A stretch of DNA of 39,084 nt from NCBI GenBank assembly GCA_035279385.1, contig DATEHZ010000158.1:1-39084 (forward strand), in the 5' to 3' direction. The position numbers and the translations under genes were made by a program. The DNA is from DATGJX01 sp035279385. Lineage in GTDB: Bacteria; Vulcanimicrobiota; Vulcanimicrobiia; Vulcanimicrobiales; Vulcanimicrobiaceae. Positions 25,261 through 33,962 of the stretch are shown here, in pieces. Positions within the stretch are counted from its first letter, which is position 1, and each line of letters starts with the position of its first letter. The notes beneath the pieces were generated by a model. The model saw only the letters and a program-made list of their open reading frames with translations, was not told the DNA's origin and did not search any database.

Positions 25261-26304
25261 GTGATCGTGCCGCGCGCCGCCAATTCGACGCTGCGATTGA
25301 GCCGGTTCGTCACGCGATACACGTGGCGAGCCTGGCCGCGGATCGCATACCGCATCCACCCGCGCAACGAACGCGCGCGCGAAGATTTTCTTGGGACGTA
25401 CGCACCGTTCGATCTCGTACTCGTGCTCGGCGTTTGGGTCGCGGCGCTCATCGCCGGCTGGGGATTGTTCTTTTACGGAATTCGCGCACAAGTGCATCCC
25501 GCGGACATGACGTTCGCTGCGGCCGTCTATTACGCGGGCTCGTCGCTGCTGACGATCGGCTACGGCGACATCGTCGCGCACACGGCCTTCGCTCGCATCA
25601 TGTCCCTTGTCGCAGCGGCGTCGGGCCTGGGCACGGTCGCCATCGTGACGTCATTCCTCTTCGCGACGTTCGCTGCGTTTCAGGAGCGCGAGCGGTTCGT
25701 CGTCACGCTTGCAGCGCGCGCGGGAATGCCGCCGAGCGGACTGGGATTGCTGGTCGTGCATGCGGACGTGGGACTGCGCGACGATCTCGCGCAGGTGTTG
25801 CGCGACGGGCAAAGCTGGACGGCGCACGTGATGGAAACGCATCTGGCATACCCGATGCTGATGTATTTCCGATCGAGCCACGATTATGAATCGTGGGTTG
25901 GAACGCTCGGCGCGCTGCTCGACGCGAGCGCCCTGATAGTAAGTACGTTCGATGCGGCGCGCGGGCGCACGCCGCTGCACGGACAGGCGCTCATCATGTA
26001 CGAAATCGGACGTCATCTCACGCACGACTTCGGATCGTACTTCAATATGGAAAAAGGTGGCGCGCCGCTCGCAGGCCCCGGCATCGAGCGCAGCGAGTTC
26101 GACAACGCGTACGCGGCGCTGGATGAGGCCGGCTACGCGCTCGCCGATCGCGATCTCGCCTGGGCCGAATTCTCCAAATTGCGTTCGAACTACGGATTGC
26201 ATCTGAACCAACTCGCGCGATGGCTGGAAACCCCGCCGATCAGATGGGTCGGCGATCGTTCGATCATCGTGAGCCGGAAACCCCACCTTCTTAGCGGCGG
26301 CTAG
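25261..26304 (+). CDS. Potassium-channel-like membrane protein with pore motif TIGYGD
   Basis: From GTG 25261 the protein is 347 residues. TIGYGDIVAHT (about 98-108) is the K+ channel selectivity filter between a pore helix and TM segments at about 47-70 and 110-133, and a ~200-residue cytoplasmic C-terminal domain follows, without a cyclic-nucleotide-binding signature that I recognise. Known relatives carry one more TM near LFIVALTLRDVFQVVIVPRA, and exactly that sequence is encoded in frame upstream of the GTG (about 25219-25270). No ATG, GTG or TTG precedes it, so the real start may be CTG 25219 or another non-canonical codon. The boundary is therefore uncertain. It overlaps or abuts the lipoprotein gene and precedes the cyclase gene by ~60 nt. 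Confidence 0.8.
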   Translation: MIVPRAANSTLRLSRFVTRYTWRAWPRIAYRIHPRNERAREDFLGTYAPFDLVLVLGVWVAALIAGWGLFFYGIRAQVHPADMTFAAAVYYAGSSLLTIGYGDIVAHTAFARIMSLVAAASGLGTVAIVTSFLFATFAAFQERERFVVTLAARAGMPPSGLGLLVVHADVGLRDDLAQVLRDGQSWTAHVMETHLAYPMLMYFRSSHDYESWVGTLGALLDASALIVSTFDAARGRTPLHGQALIMYEIGRHLTHDFGSYFNMEKGGAPLAGPGIERSEFDNAYAALDEAGYALADRDLAWAEFSKLRSNYGLHLNQLARWLETPPIRWVGDRSIIVSRKPHLLSGG

Positions 26305-26365
26305 GGCGGACCCGGCTTCGTCCGGCGCGAAGCGTCCGGCAATGGCAACGCAGGCGGAGCGAGGT

Positions 26366-29143
26366 ATGCCGTCTTCGGCTCGCCCGACCGGCACCATCAC
26401 GTTTCTGTTTTCAGATATTGAAGGCAGCACGTCGCGTTGGGACGCCGATCGCAAGGCGATGTCGGCCGCGTTGGCGCGGCACGATGCGGTGATGCGCGCG
26501 GCGCTGGAAGCGCACGGCGGCTACGTCTTCAAGACGGTCGGCGATGCATTTTGTACGGCCTTTGCGATGGCCGGTGAGGCGGTTGCCGCCGCTCTCGACG
26601 CACAGCGCGCCCTTAGCTCTGAAGATTTTTCGGGAGTCGGCGGCCTGCGTATACGCATGGCGCTGCATACGGGAAGCGTCGAGGAACGCGACGGCGATTA
26701 CTTCGGTCCCGCCGTGAATCGCGTTGCGCGGTTGCTCGCCATCGGTCACGGCGGCCAAGTGTTAGTCTCCGGCGCTGCCGCGGAATTGCTGCAAAGCGAG
26801 CTCCCTGCCCAAAGCGGTTTGCGCGATCTGGGTGAGCACCGGCTCAAAGATCTGGCGCAGCCCGAACATGTCTATCAACTCGTAGCGAGTGATTTGCCGC
26901 AAGAGTTTCCCGCATTGCGCTCGCTCGACGTATTGCCGAACAATTTGCCGCTGCAGGCCACGTCCTTCGTCGGGCGCGAGCACGTCGTATCCGAGATCAA
27001 ATCTTTGATTGCATCGCACCGGCTCGTCACGGTCGTAGGCAGCGGCGGCGCTGGTAAAACGCGCTGCGCGATACAAGTGGCTGCGGAATTGCTCGACGGC
27101 TCGGGCGACGGCGTGTGGCTGGTCGAACTCGCGCCGGTCTCGGATCCGGACTTTGTTGTCAATGCGATCGCGCAAGTGTTGAACGTGCAAGAGCAGCCCG
27201 ATCGTTCGCTGCTCGATACACTGGTGGCGTATCTGAAACGCAAGCGTCTACTGCTCGTTTTGGACAACTGCGAGCACGTGATGGCCCCCGTGCGCACCGT
27301 CGTTTCCGCGCTGCTCTCTACCTGTGGCGACGTCCATATGCTTGCAACGAGCCGCGAACCGCTGAACGTCTCGGGTGAGGCGACGTATCGGATGCCTTCG
27401 CTCGCCGTTCCCGATACCGCCGAATTGCTGCGCGCGGAGGAGGCATCGCGTTTCGGCGCGGTGCAGCTCTTCGTCGAGCGTGCGCTTTTGAGCAACAATC
27501 GGTTCGGCTTGACGGAAGAGAATGCGCCGCACGTTGCGGAGATTTGCAGGCGGCTGGACGGCATTCCGCTGGCGATCGAGTTAGCAGCTGCACGGGTGAA
27601 GGTGCTTTCTCCGCAGCAGCTCGCGCAAAAGCTGGACGAACGCTTTCGCGTGCTGACCGGCGGCGATCGCAGCGCGCTGCCGCGCCAGCAGACGATGCGC
27701 GCGCTGATCGATTGGAGTTACGATCTCCTTTCGAACGACGAACGCGCGCTGTTCCGCAAACTCGCGATCTTCGCGGGCGGCTTCACGCTCGAAACCGCGG
27801 CGGCGGTGTGCAGCGACGGCGAGTTGGACGAGATCGTGGTACTGGACCTGCTCTCCTCGCTCGTGGACAAGTCGCTGGTACAAGCGGAAGACGCGGGGAG
27901 CGCGACGCACTACCGGCTGCTCGAATCGACGCAGCAGTACGCGCGCGAGAAACTACGCGAGGCCGGTGAGGAAGCCACGGTTGCCAAGGCGCACGCTCTC
28001 GCGTTCGTCGCCTTGGCGGAGCAGCTCGACGAAACGTACGAGACGACGCCGGATCGCCTTTGGTATGCGCAAGCCGAAGCGGAGCTCGAGAATTTTCGCG
28101 CAGCGCTGGCCTGGTCGTTCGGCGGCCAGGGTGAGGTGCTGCTCGGGCAGCGTGCGGTGAGCGCCCTGCGTTTTGCGTGGTGGCAACTGAGGTCGGCAGA
28201 GGGGCGGCGCTGGGTGCAGGCCGCGCAGGAACGGATCACCGACGACACGCCCGAAACGGTCGTGGCAGGTCTCGATCTCACCGAAGCGCATTGCGCCTCA
28301 GCCCTTAACCAGCACAAGGCCGCCTTGACGCCGGCAGAGCGCGCGGTGGCACGATATCGCGTGCTTCACGATCCTCGGCGTCTCGCGGAGGCGGAGCGGA
28401 TCGCCGGCAACTCGCTGCTGTATGCGGGCAATATCGCAGAGGGCGAGGGGCTGCTGCAGCACGCGCTGGAAGAAGCCCGCACGCACGGTGCACGCAAGCT
28501 GGCCGCCTCGACGCTCGGGAGTCTTGCTACGGCGCGCCAAATTGCCGGCGACGTCGCAGGAGCGCGGGACTGCTCGGCGCTGGCGATTGCGGCCGCGCGA
28601 ACCGCCGGGGCGGAGCGTCTCGCAGCACTGGTTGCTCTCAATCTGGCCGAGACGGAGTTTGTAGGCGGGGACGCGGCGAGGGCGCTGCAACTCGCGGACG
28701 AGGCAGTCCACGCCTACCGTACGCTTCGCGGCACCCGTGCGGTTGGGGTCGTGCTGGGCAACATGGCCGCGTATCTAGTGGCCTTGCAACGGTACGATGA
28801 GGCGCGCACCGCGGCACATCAGGCGCTTACGGCCGTGCGCGATACGCAACACGCCGTGATGCTCGCATTCACCCTGCAGCATCTCGCGGCGATTGCAGCG
28901 TTGCGCGCGGACGCCGGTGACGGGCGGCTCGATGACCTGCGCCGAGCGGCGCGTACCATCGGCTACGTCGACGCGTGCCTCGCAGCGCTCGAAGCGCTGC
29001 GCGAACAGACCGAACGACGGGAATACGACGCGATGCTGCCCGTACTGCGCGACGCGCTCGGCACAGACGAACTCGCAAAACTCATGGCGGAGGGCGGCGC
29101 CTGGAGCGAAGATCAAGCCGTGGCAGAGGCGATGCTCATCTAG
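26366..29143 (+). CDS. Class III nucleotidyl cyclase fused to NB-ARC-type ATPase and TPR-like repeats (925 aa)
   Basis: The start ATG 26366 has GGAG 6 nt upstream; an ATG at 26342 is in frame but has no ribosome site. Residues about 8-180 are a class III adenylate/guanylate cyclase with Asp17 (FLFSDIEGST), Lys56 and Asp60 (FKTVGDAF) and the transition-state pair in NRVARL, so it looks catalytically complete. A predicted ATPase follows: Walker A GSGGAGKT (about residues 225-233) and Walker B LLLVLDNCEHV, then a winged-helix-type segment and helical repeats rich in Ala/Leu (about 600-900) of TPR type. No C-terminal LuxR HTH is seen. Such proteins sense an unknown signal through the helical region (family knowledge). 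It ends 12 nt before the convergent pqqB stop. Confidence 0.88.
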   Translation: MPSSARPTGTITFLFSDIEGSTSRWDADRKAMSAALARHDAVMRAALEAHGGYVFKTVGDAFCTAFAMAGEAVAAALDAQRALSSEDFSGVGGLRIRMALHTGSVEERDGDYFGPAVNRVARLLAIGHGGQVLVSGAAAELLQSELPAQSGLRDLGEHRLKDLAQPEHVYQLVASDLPQEFPALRSLDVLPNNLPLQATSFVGREHVVSEIKSLIASHRLVTVVGSGGAGKTRCAIQVAAELLDGSGDGVWLVELAPVSDPDFVVNAIAQVLNVQEQPDRSLLDTLVAYLKRKRLLLVLDNCEHVMAPVRTVVSALLSTCGDVHMLATSREPLNVSGEATYRMPSLAVPDTAELLRAEEASRFGAVQLFVERALLSNNRFGLTEENAPHVAEICRRLDGIPLAIELAAARVKVLSPQQLAQKLDERFRVLTGGDRSALPRQQTMRALIDWSYDLLSNDERALFRKLAIFAGGFTLETAAAVCSDGELDEIVVLDLLSSLVDKSLVQAEDAGSATHYRLLESTQQYAREKLREAGEEATVAKAHALAFVALAEQLDETYETTPDRLWYAQAEAELENFRAALAWSFGGQGEVLLGQRAVSALRFAWWQLRSAEGRRWVQAAQERITDDTPETVVAGLDLTEAHCASALNQHKAALTPAERAVARYRVLHDPRRLAEAERIAGNSLLYAGNIAEGEGLLQHALEEARTHGARKLAASTLGSLATARQIAGDVAGARDCSALAIAAARTAGAERLAALVALNLAETEFVGGDAARALQLADEAVHAYRTLRGTRAVGVVLGNMAAYLVALQRYDEARTAAHQALTAVRDTQHAVMLAFTLQHLAAIAALRADAGDGRLDDLRRAARTIGYVDACLAALEALREQTERREYDAMLPVLRDALGTDELAKLMAEGGAWSEDQAVAEAMLI

Positions 29144-29155
29144 TCTCCCCGTCAA

Positions 29156-30058
29156 TCAGAGCATACGTTCCATGCCGTCGTGAGCGATCTGCGCGCCGAA
29201 ACTGCGCACGCGCTGCGCGGCCTCGGACGAAGGATCGAGCATGGGGTTCGAGTTGTTCAGGTGCGTGAAAACGATTTTTTCTGCGGCCTCGCGCAGCTGC
29301 GCGAGCGTGCCGTCCTCGCCGCCGACGGGCTGGTGCCCCAGATGGCTCGCCGTCTTGTCCATCAACTGCGCTCGCTGCAACTCGTCGTCGCTGTAGAACG
29401 ACCCGTCGAGAAACGCGAGGTCCGCGCGTTCGACGGCCGCGCGCAATTCGTCGTCTATCGCGGCAAAGACGGGAGCGAAAAGCAGCGTTCTTCCGCTCTG
29501 CCGATCGCGAATTTCGTACGCGACGACGGCGCCCGGGATGTGCAGACGTCCGGCGTACCCGGGCGTGCTGCCGCTCACCGGAATAGGGCGTACGTCGAGT
29601 GCGTGTCCGACGAGATCGCCCGTGTCAACCGGTTCGCAAAAAGCGTTCGCAGCGACGTCGATCCAGTGATGAGGCGGGCTTGCGAACGGCGCGAATGCCG
29701 GCTGCGCCGTCGCTATTTCGCGCACGATAGACGTCGAGCGCAGCACGAAGCGATGCATCCCGGTTTGCCGCAAGACCGCAAGGCCCCCAACGTGATCGAC
29801 GTTCGCATCCGTAAAGAGCATACCGGCAATCGGCGTTCCGCGCGTGCTTTGCGGCTGCAGCGGAGCAAACGCTTCGATCTGCGAGGCGATGTCCGGCGAG
29901 CAATTCAAGAGCAGCCATCTGCCTGCAGAGCCGATCGCGACGCACGATTCCGTGCGCCGCGGCTGCTCGCCTCGACGCGCCGCCGTGCAATTCGCGCACG
30001 CGCAATTCCACTGCGGAACGCCGCCGCCCGCTGCGGATCCGAGAACGCGAACGATCAC
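29156..30058 (-). CDS. pqqB: PQQ biosynthesis protein PqqB
   Basis: 300 residues, the usual length. The N-terminal VRVLGSAAGGGVPQWNCACA and the motif FTDANVDHVGGLAVLRQ identify the PqqB metallo-beta-lactamase-fold family; it is believed to act in hydroxylating or trimming the precursor. The start is GTG 30056-30058, which overlaps the pqqE stop as GTGA; the longer frame to 30316 lies within pqqE. Here it is the last gene of the operon, after pqqE, whereas in many operons the order is A-B-C-D-E. Confidence 0.96.
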   Translation of the reverse strand: MIVRVLGSAAGGGVPQWNCACANCTAARRGEQPRRTESCVAIGSAGRWLLLNCSPDIASQIEAFAPLQPQSTRGTPIAGMLFTDANVDHVGGLAVLRQTGMHRFVLRSTSIVREIATAQPAFAPFASPPHHWIDVAANAFCEPVDTGDLVGHALDVRPIPVSGSTPGYAGRLHIPGAVVAYEIRDRQSGRTLLFAPVFAAIDDELRAAVERADLAFLDGSFYSDDELQRAQLMDKTASHLGHQPVGGEDGTLAQLREAAEKIVFTHLNNSNPMLDPSSEAAQRVRSFGAQIAHDGMERML

Positions 30059-31155
30059 GCGTGCGCTGCGGAGCCGGTCTCTCGCATGCGTCGCGGCGCA
30101 AAGTCCGCATCCGTTTGCGCTTCGCGCAGTGCGACGATGCGATCGTGATGCGGGCTGAGCGCGCACGCGGGATCCGTCCGGGCCGCGTCGCCGGCGATGA
30201 GATACGCCTGGCAGCGGCATCCGCCCCAATCGACTTCGCGGCGCGCGCACGACTTGCACGGCTCGGGCATCCACTGCGTGCCGCGATACGCGTTGAACGC
30301 CGCGCCGTCGGTCCAAATCTCACGCAAGCCGCGATCGCGCACGTTTTCAAACTCAAGCGTGCGAATCGCGGCGGCGGCCGGGCACGGGAGCACGCGTCCG
30401 TTCGGCGTCACGGTGAGGAACGTACTGCCCCAACCGTTCATGCACGGTTTCGGAAAGTCTGCGAAATAATCGGGCAGGACGTACGTGATCTCCATCACGC
30501 CGCGCAGGCGCTCCCGCGCGCTCGAGACGATCCGCTCGCCGGATTCAACCTGCTCGCGCGTGGGCATCAGCGCCGTTCGATTGCGGTACGCCCAACCGTA
30601 GAACTGCACGTTCGCCAGTTCCAAGCGCCGAACGCCCAGGCGCTCGGCGAGCGCAATGACGTCCGCAATGCAATCGTGATTGAGCCGGTGCACGACGCAG
30701 TTGAGCGTGACCGCAACATCGCGCTGCAGCACGCGCTCCAGCACCTCGAATTTGCGCGCGTGCACCTTCGTGCCGGCGATGCGGTCGCCGAGTTCTTCTT
30801 CCGGCGCTTGAATGCTGATTTGAATGTGGTCGAGCCCGCGCTCGAGCAGCGAGTCGAGCACGTCATCCGAGAGAAACGTTCCCTGAGTAATGAGGTTCGT
30901 GTATAAACCGGCGCCGCATGCGTGCGCGATAAGTTCCGGAAGATCCCGCCGCAGTGTCGGCTCGCCGCCGGAAAAGTGCGCCTGCACCACGCCCATCTGC
31001 GCCGCGTCCGCAAGAACGCGCTTCCACTGCTGCGTATCGAGTTCGTCGCGGTACGTATCCAAATCCGTCGGATTGTAGCAGTACGGGCACTGCAGGTTGC
31101 AGCGGTACGTCAGCTCGCAAAGAACGGAGAGCGGCCGCGGCGTGCCGGCGTTCAT
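30055..31155 (-). CDS. pqqE: PQQ biosynthesis radical SAM enzyme PqqE
   Basis: 366 residues. It links the gamma carbon of the PqqA Glu to the Tyr ring (family knowledge). The radical-SAM motif is Cys19-X3-Cys23-X2-Cys26 (CNLQCPYC), and the SPASM region near the end holds CKSCARREVDWGGCRCQAY with a further Cys (DPACALSPHH). The start ATG 31153-31155 (MNAGTPRPLSVLCELTYR) overlaps the pqqD stop as ATGA. It needs PqqD as peptide chaperone, encoded just upstream. Confidence 0.97.
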   Translation of the reverse strand: MNAGTPRPLSVLCELTYRCNLQCPYCYNPTDLDTYRDELDTQQWKRVLADAAQMGVVQAHFSGGEPTLRRDLPELIAHACGAGLYTNLITQGTFLSDDVLDSLLERGLDHIQISIQAPEEELGDRIAGTKVHARKFEVLERVLQRDVAVTLNCVVHRLNHDCIADVIALAERLGVRRLELANVQFYGWAYRNRTALMPTREQVESGERIVSSARERLRGVMEITYVLPDYFADFPKPCMNGWGSTFLTVTPNGRVLPCPAAAAIRTLEFENVRDRGLREIWTDGAAFNAYRGTQWMPEPCKSCARREVDWGGCRCQAYLIAGDAARTDPACALSPHHDRIVALREAQTDADFAPRRMRETGSAAHA

Positions 31156-31421
31156 ACCGTCACCAGGAGCCGGCGCTGCGAGAGACGCTCGAAGAGCGCG
31201 TCGACGCCGGCGCGCGCCTCTTCGGGAGCAACGGCAAACTGCGTAACGAGCACCGCGACGATCTCGTCGATGCTGCGCGTACCGTCGATGAGCGAGAGCG
31301 CCGCAGCCGCGGCGCTGTTGAGCACCAGCGCGCCCTCCGGTACGAGCAGCATGGCACTGCCGTCCGGCTCGCGGCGCAGCCGCACGCCTTTGCCGAACGC
31401 GGGACGAACCGTAGACGTCAT
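31152..31421 (-). CDS. pqqD: PQQ biosynthesis peptide chaperone PqqD
   Basis: 89 residues, the usual size of this RiPP-recognition protein, which binds PqqA and delivers it to PqqE. Patterns seen: FGKGVRLRREPDGSAMLLVP, GALVLNSAAAAALSLIDGTR, and the C-terminal DALFERLSQRRLLVTV. The start ATG 31419-31421 overlaps the pqqC stop as ATGA. The order D then E with overlapping genes would favour equal amounts of the two partners. Confidence 0.95.
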   Translation of the reverse strand: MTSTVRPAFGKGVRLRREPDGSAMLLVPEGALVLNSAAAAALSLIDGTRSIDEIVAVLVTQFAVAPEEARAGVDALFERLSQRRLLVTV

Positions 31422-32107
31422 GCGAAGACGCCGCACTGCAGCGCGGTGGCATCGAAGAGCGACCAGAGCACCTCGCACTTGAAGCGCAGCGCGTTCACGC
31501 ATGCGTCCTGCAGCTGCGGCGTCGTCGCCTCTTGCAGAACCCAGGAGAGCGCGATATCGGCATCGCGCGTTGCGAGCGTGATGCGCTTGCGGAAATACGC
31601 AAGGCCTTCGGGATCGATCCACGGATAGTTTGCGACGATCGCCTCGACGCGATGCGCCATGACCGGCGGACCGAACAATTCCGTCAGCGACGAGGCCACC
31701 GCTTCGATCCATGGACGCGTGCGCGCAAACGTCACGTACGCGTCGACGGCAAACCGGCTTCCGGGGGCAACGAGCCGCTCGGATTTGACGACCTCCTCGT
31801 CCAGGCCGACGGCGCGCGCGAGCGCGAGCCACATCTGCGTACCGCCTTCTTCTCCTTCGGTGCCGTCGTGATCGTAGATGCGCGAGATCCACGCGCGCCG
31901 ATGCTGCGCATCCGGTAAGTTCGAAAGAATCGCGGCGTCCTTGATCGGAATCGCCTTTTGGTAATAATAGCGATTCGCGACCCACGATCGAACTTGTTCG
32001 CGCGTGAGTTCTCCGGCGACTAAACGCCGGTGAAACGGATGCTTGTCGTGATAACGCTCGCCGGCCGCGTAAAGGCGCGCGACCAGCGTGTCAATGCTCG
32101 CTTGCAT
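31418..32107 (-). CDS. pqqC: Pyrroloquinoline-quinone synthase PqqC
   Basis: 229 residues, slightly shorter than many PqqC. It catalyses the last step, an eight-electron oxidation and ring closure without metal or cofactor. Signatures: YHDKHPFHRRLVAGELT, NRYYYQKAIPIKDAAILSN, IYDHDGTEGEEGG and ELFGPPVMAHRVEA. Start ATG 32105-32107; no ribosome site is visible because the strong hairpin between pqqA and pqqC ends 9 nt upstream. Confidence 0.97.
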   Translation of the reverse strand: MQASIDTLVARLYAAGERYHDKHPFHRRLVAGELTREQVRSWVANRYYYQKAIPIKDAAILSNLPDAQHRRAWISRIYDHDGTEGEEGGTQMWLALARAVGLDEEVVKSERLVAPGSRFAVDAYVTFARTRPWIEAVASSLTELFGPPVMAHRVEAIVANYPWIDPEGLAYFRKRITLATRDADIALSWVLQEATTPQLQDACVNALRFKCEVLWSLFDATALQCGVFA

Positions 32108-32116
32108 AGAAAAGTA

Positions 32117-32144
32117 AGCCGGTGCGCTGCCTCGCGCACCGGCT
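32117..32144 (-). terminator. Hairpin between pqqA and pqqC, probable attenuator
   Basis: Perfect 11-bp stem AGCCGGTGCGC/GCGCACCGGCT with a 6-nt loop in the 44-nt pqqA-pqqC gap. On the minus strand it is followed by a T-rich stretch (TTACTTTTCT) that runs into the pqqC start. Similar hairpins after pqqA are known in other bacteria and are thought to let pqqA be transcribed in excess over the downstream genes (established for some operons; inference here). Confidence 0.7.
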
Positions 32145-32151
32145 CGTTCAC

Positions 32152-32256
32152 CTAGAGCGTTGGTTTCGGCACCGGCGTGGTCAGATAGGCAGTGACTTCA
32201 GCGCCGAGCGGATGCTCTTCGAAATCAGGACGTTCCCAATGCTGACGTGTGTCCAT
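32152..32256 (-). CDS. pqqA: PQQ precursor peptide PqqA (34 aa)
   Basis: The minus-strand reading of 32152-32256 gives 34 residues beginning MDTRQHWERPDFEEHPLGAE and containing EVTAY, with Glu20 and Tyr24 spaced E-X3-Y as in every PqqA; these two residues become PQQ. GGAG lies 6 nt upstream of the ATG. Its position directly before pqqC, D, E, B supports the call. The C-terminal tail (LTTPVPKPTL) is a little longer than in some PqqA. The peptide must be processed by a protease that is not obviously in the window. Confidence 0.93.
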   Translation of the reverse strand: MDTRQHWERPDFEEHPLGAEVTAYLTTPVPKPTL

Positions 32257-32288
32257 ATGTCACTCCAGAGGGGCGATAAGGTCCACTC

Positions 32289-32294
32289 ATTATA
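32289..32294 (-). promoter_or_regulatory. Likely -10 box of the pqq promoter
   Basis: Minus-strand TATAAT, identical to the sigma-70 -10 consensus, about 33 nt upstream of the pqqA start, in the 81-nt gap after the protease gene stop. No good -35 was found at a 17-nt spacing (best GTGCTT). Confidence 0.5.
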
Positions 32295-32337
32295 CGTCCG
32301 TGCCGCGTTCAAGCACATCAGCAGAGGTGATGATGTC

Positions 32338-33045
32338 TTAGAGGCCGCGCTTGGCGTCGTACTTGTGCAGAAACTTCTTGGCGTCTTCGATGGGCAGCGC
32401 GAATCCGATCGATCGCTCTTCATCGAAGCGCGACTCCGCCATCCCGACGATCTCGCCGGTATCCGCCAGAAAGACCGGCGAGCCGCTCTCGCCGGGAACG
32501 ATCGGCAGCGTGACTTCGATGGCGTCTTCGCGCAGCGAGGAGACGCGGCCGGAATTGAGCGAGGTCGCCAGGCCCAAACCCTCGTCGTCGAATTGATCCG
32601 GTATCGGGTATCCCACCAGACCGACGGTGCGGCCGGGCTGCGCGTCCGCCGAGTTGCCGAGCCGCACGACCGGTAAATGCGCGCGCTTCGTACGCACGAT
32701 CGCAACGTCGAGATCCGCGTCCTTGGCGACGATCGTGCCGGGCACTTTTTGCTTGTTGCCGATCGTGACTTTCAAATTCCACGCGCCTTCTATCGCGTGC
32801 TCGACGGTCAAAATATCGCTGCCCCACGCACCGCTCGCCACGACCGTTCCGGTCGCGTACTCCGTGTCCGGCGCATCTTTGGGATTCTCCGGCGGCACGT
32901 CCATGGAGAGCAGCACGACCGAGGGCCGAAGCCGCGCGGCGTACGACACAAAATCGTCGTCCGCGTAGTGCTTGGCGCCGCAGCCGGCACACAGCACCAG
33001 CAAACCGAGAACGACCCCGACGCAGCGCAGAGACATCGCAGGCAT
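32338..33045 (-). CDS. Trypsin-like serine protease, predicted lipoprotein (235 aa)
   Basis: The N-terminus (CVGVVLGLLVLCAGCGA) looks like a lipoprotein signal with Cys22. A chymotrypsin/HtrA-type fold follows with a catalytic triad that I can assign to His83 (TVEHAIEG), Asp113 (DADLDVAIV) and Ser187 (GESGSP). There is no PDZ domain, so it is shorter than DegP. It is probably envelope-anchored and acts on misfolded or surface proteins (inference). Two ATGs are possible (33045 and 33036), neither with a good ribosome site; the first abuts the stop of the dehydratase gene. It precedes pqqA by 81 nt but is unlikely to be its processing protease. Confidence 0.85.
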   Translation of the reverse strand: MPAMSLRCVGVVLGLLVLCAGCGAKHYADDDFVSYAARLRPSVVLLSMDVPPENPKDAPDTEYATGTVVASGAWGSDILTVEHAIEGAWNLKVTIGNKQKVPGTIVAKDADLDVAIVRTKRAHLPVVRLGNSADAQPGRTVGLVGYPIPDQFDDEGLGLATSLNSGRVSSLREDAIEVTLPIVPGESGSPVFLADTGEIVGMAESRFDEERSIGFALPIEDAKKFLHKYDAKRGL

Positions 33046-33960
33046 TTATAGTGAAACGGCGGCGCTATTCCCGCCGCTCAGGACGACGCACACGCGTTCG
33101 CCCGGCCGGGGACGATAGGCGCCGGAAAGGATCGCGGCATACGCGGCGGCGCCGCCGGGCTCTGTTACGATGGTGACGCCGTGCCATAGCGCTTTTTGGG
33201 CCGCGAGGATCGCCTCGTCGGATACCAGCACGACGCTATCGACGTACCGCTGCGCGATTGGAAACATCAACTCGCCGACCCGGCGCGGCGCAAGCGAGTC
33301 GGCCGCGATGCTCCCCGTCGGAGCGTCCACCGGCTTGCCCGCTTGCAGCGCCATGGAGAGCGTCGGAGCGCCCTGCGGTTCCACCGCCACGATCTTTGCG
33401 CTGCCCGCGAACCACGCCGCGATACCCCCGATGAGACCGCCGCCGCCCACAGCGACCAGCACGGTATCGACGTCGGGAAGCTGTTGCGCGATCTCCATGC
33501 CGAGCGTCCCTTGACCGAGCAGCGTCTCGAGCTGATCGAACGCGTGCACCGGCGCCGCACCGGATTGCGCGATCCATTCTTCGCTTGCGGCAAGCGCGTC
33601 GGCGTACCGCTCGCCCCCGACGACCAACGGCGCACCGTAGCTGCGGATGCGCTCGATCTTCATCGGCGAAGAGATGCCGGGCACGAAGATTTTCGCCGGG
33701 ATGCCCAAACGCATGGCGGCGTACGCAACGGCGGCGCCGTGGTTGCCGCCGGAGGCCGCGACGACGCCGGCCTGCGGCACCGTTCGCAGCAGCAGATTCG
33801 CGAATGCGCCGCGCGTTTTGAAGGAAGCCGCGTGCTGCAGTACTTCCAGTTTGAGCGAGATGCCGTCCAGATCGATGACCGGCGTGCGGCGAACGTGCGG
33901 CGCAATGACGGATGCGACGTTCGCTATATGTTCGCGATCGATGCCTTGCTGCAGTTCCAC
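33046..33960 (-). CDS. Threonine/serine dehydratase-like PLP enzyme
   Basis: 304 residues, fold type II PLP enzyme. The PLP Lys is Lys48 in HAASFKTRGAF; the phosphate loop is SGGNHGAA (substrate-binding type) and the Gly-rich loop GGGGLIGG. The C-terminal Ser in VVLSGGNSAAV would contact the pyridine N. It matches serine/threonine dehydratases without the regulatory ACT domain, i.e. catabolic type; serine racemase cannot be excluded. The start is GTG 33958-33960 with AAAGG 7 nt upstream, 2 nt after the hflX stop; the longer frame to 34308 lies inside hflX. Confidence 0.88.
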   Translation of the reverse strand: MELQQGIDREHIANVASVIAPHVRRTPVIDLDGISLKLEVLQHAASFKTRGAFANLLLRTVPQAGVVAASGGNHGAAVAYAAMRLGIPAKIFVPGISSPMKIERIRSYGAPLVVGGERYADALAASEEWIAQSGAAPVHAFDQLETLLGQGTLGMEIAQQLPDVDTVLVAVGGGGLIGGIAAWFAGSAKIVAVEPQGAPTLSMALQAGKPVDAPTGSIAADSLAPRRVGELMFPIAQRYVDSVVLVSDEAILAAQKALWHGVTIVTEPGGAAAYAAILSGAYRPRPGERVCVVLSGGNSAAVSL

Positions 33961-33962
33961 GT

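Noticed and set aside
26305..26341. Terminator between the channel and cyclase genes
   Set aside because: The possible stem (GCTTCG/CGAAGC) is short and has no T tract.
32338..33045. The serine protease as the PqqA-processing enzyme
   Set aside because: It has a lipoprotein signal, so it acts outside the cytoplasm, whereas PqqA is processed in the cytoplasm, and it is not of the M16 type known for PqqF/PqqG.
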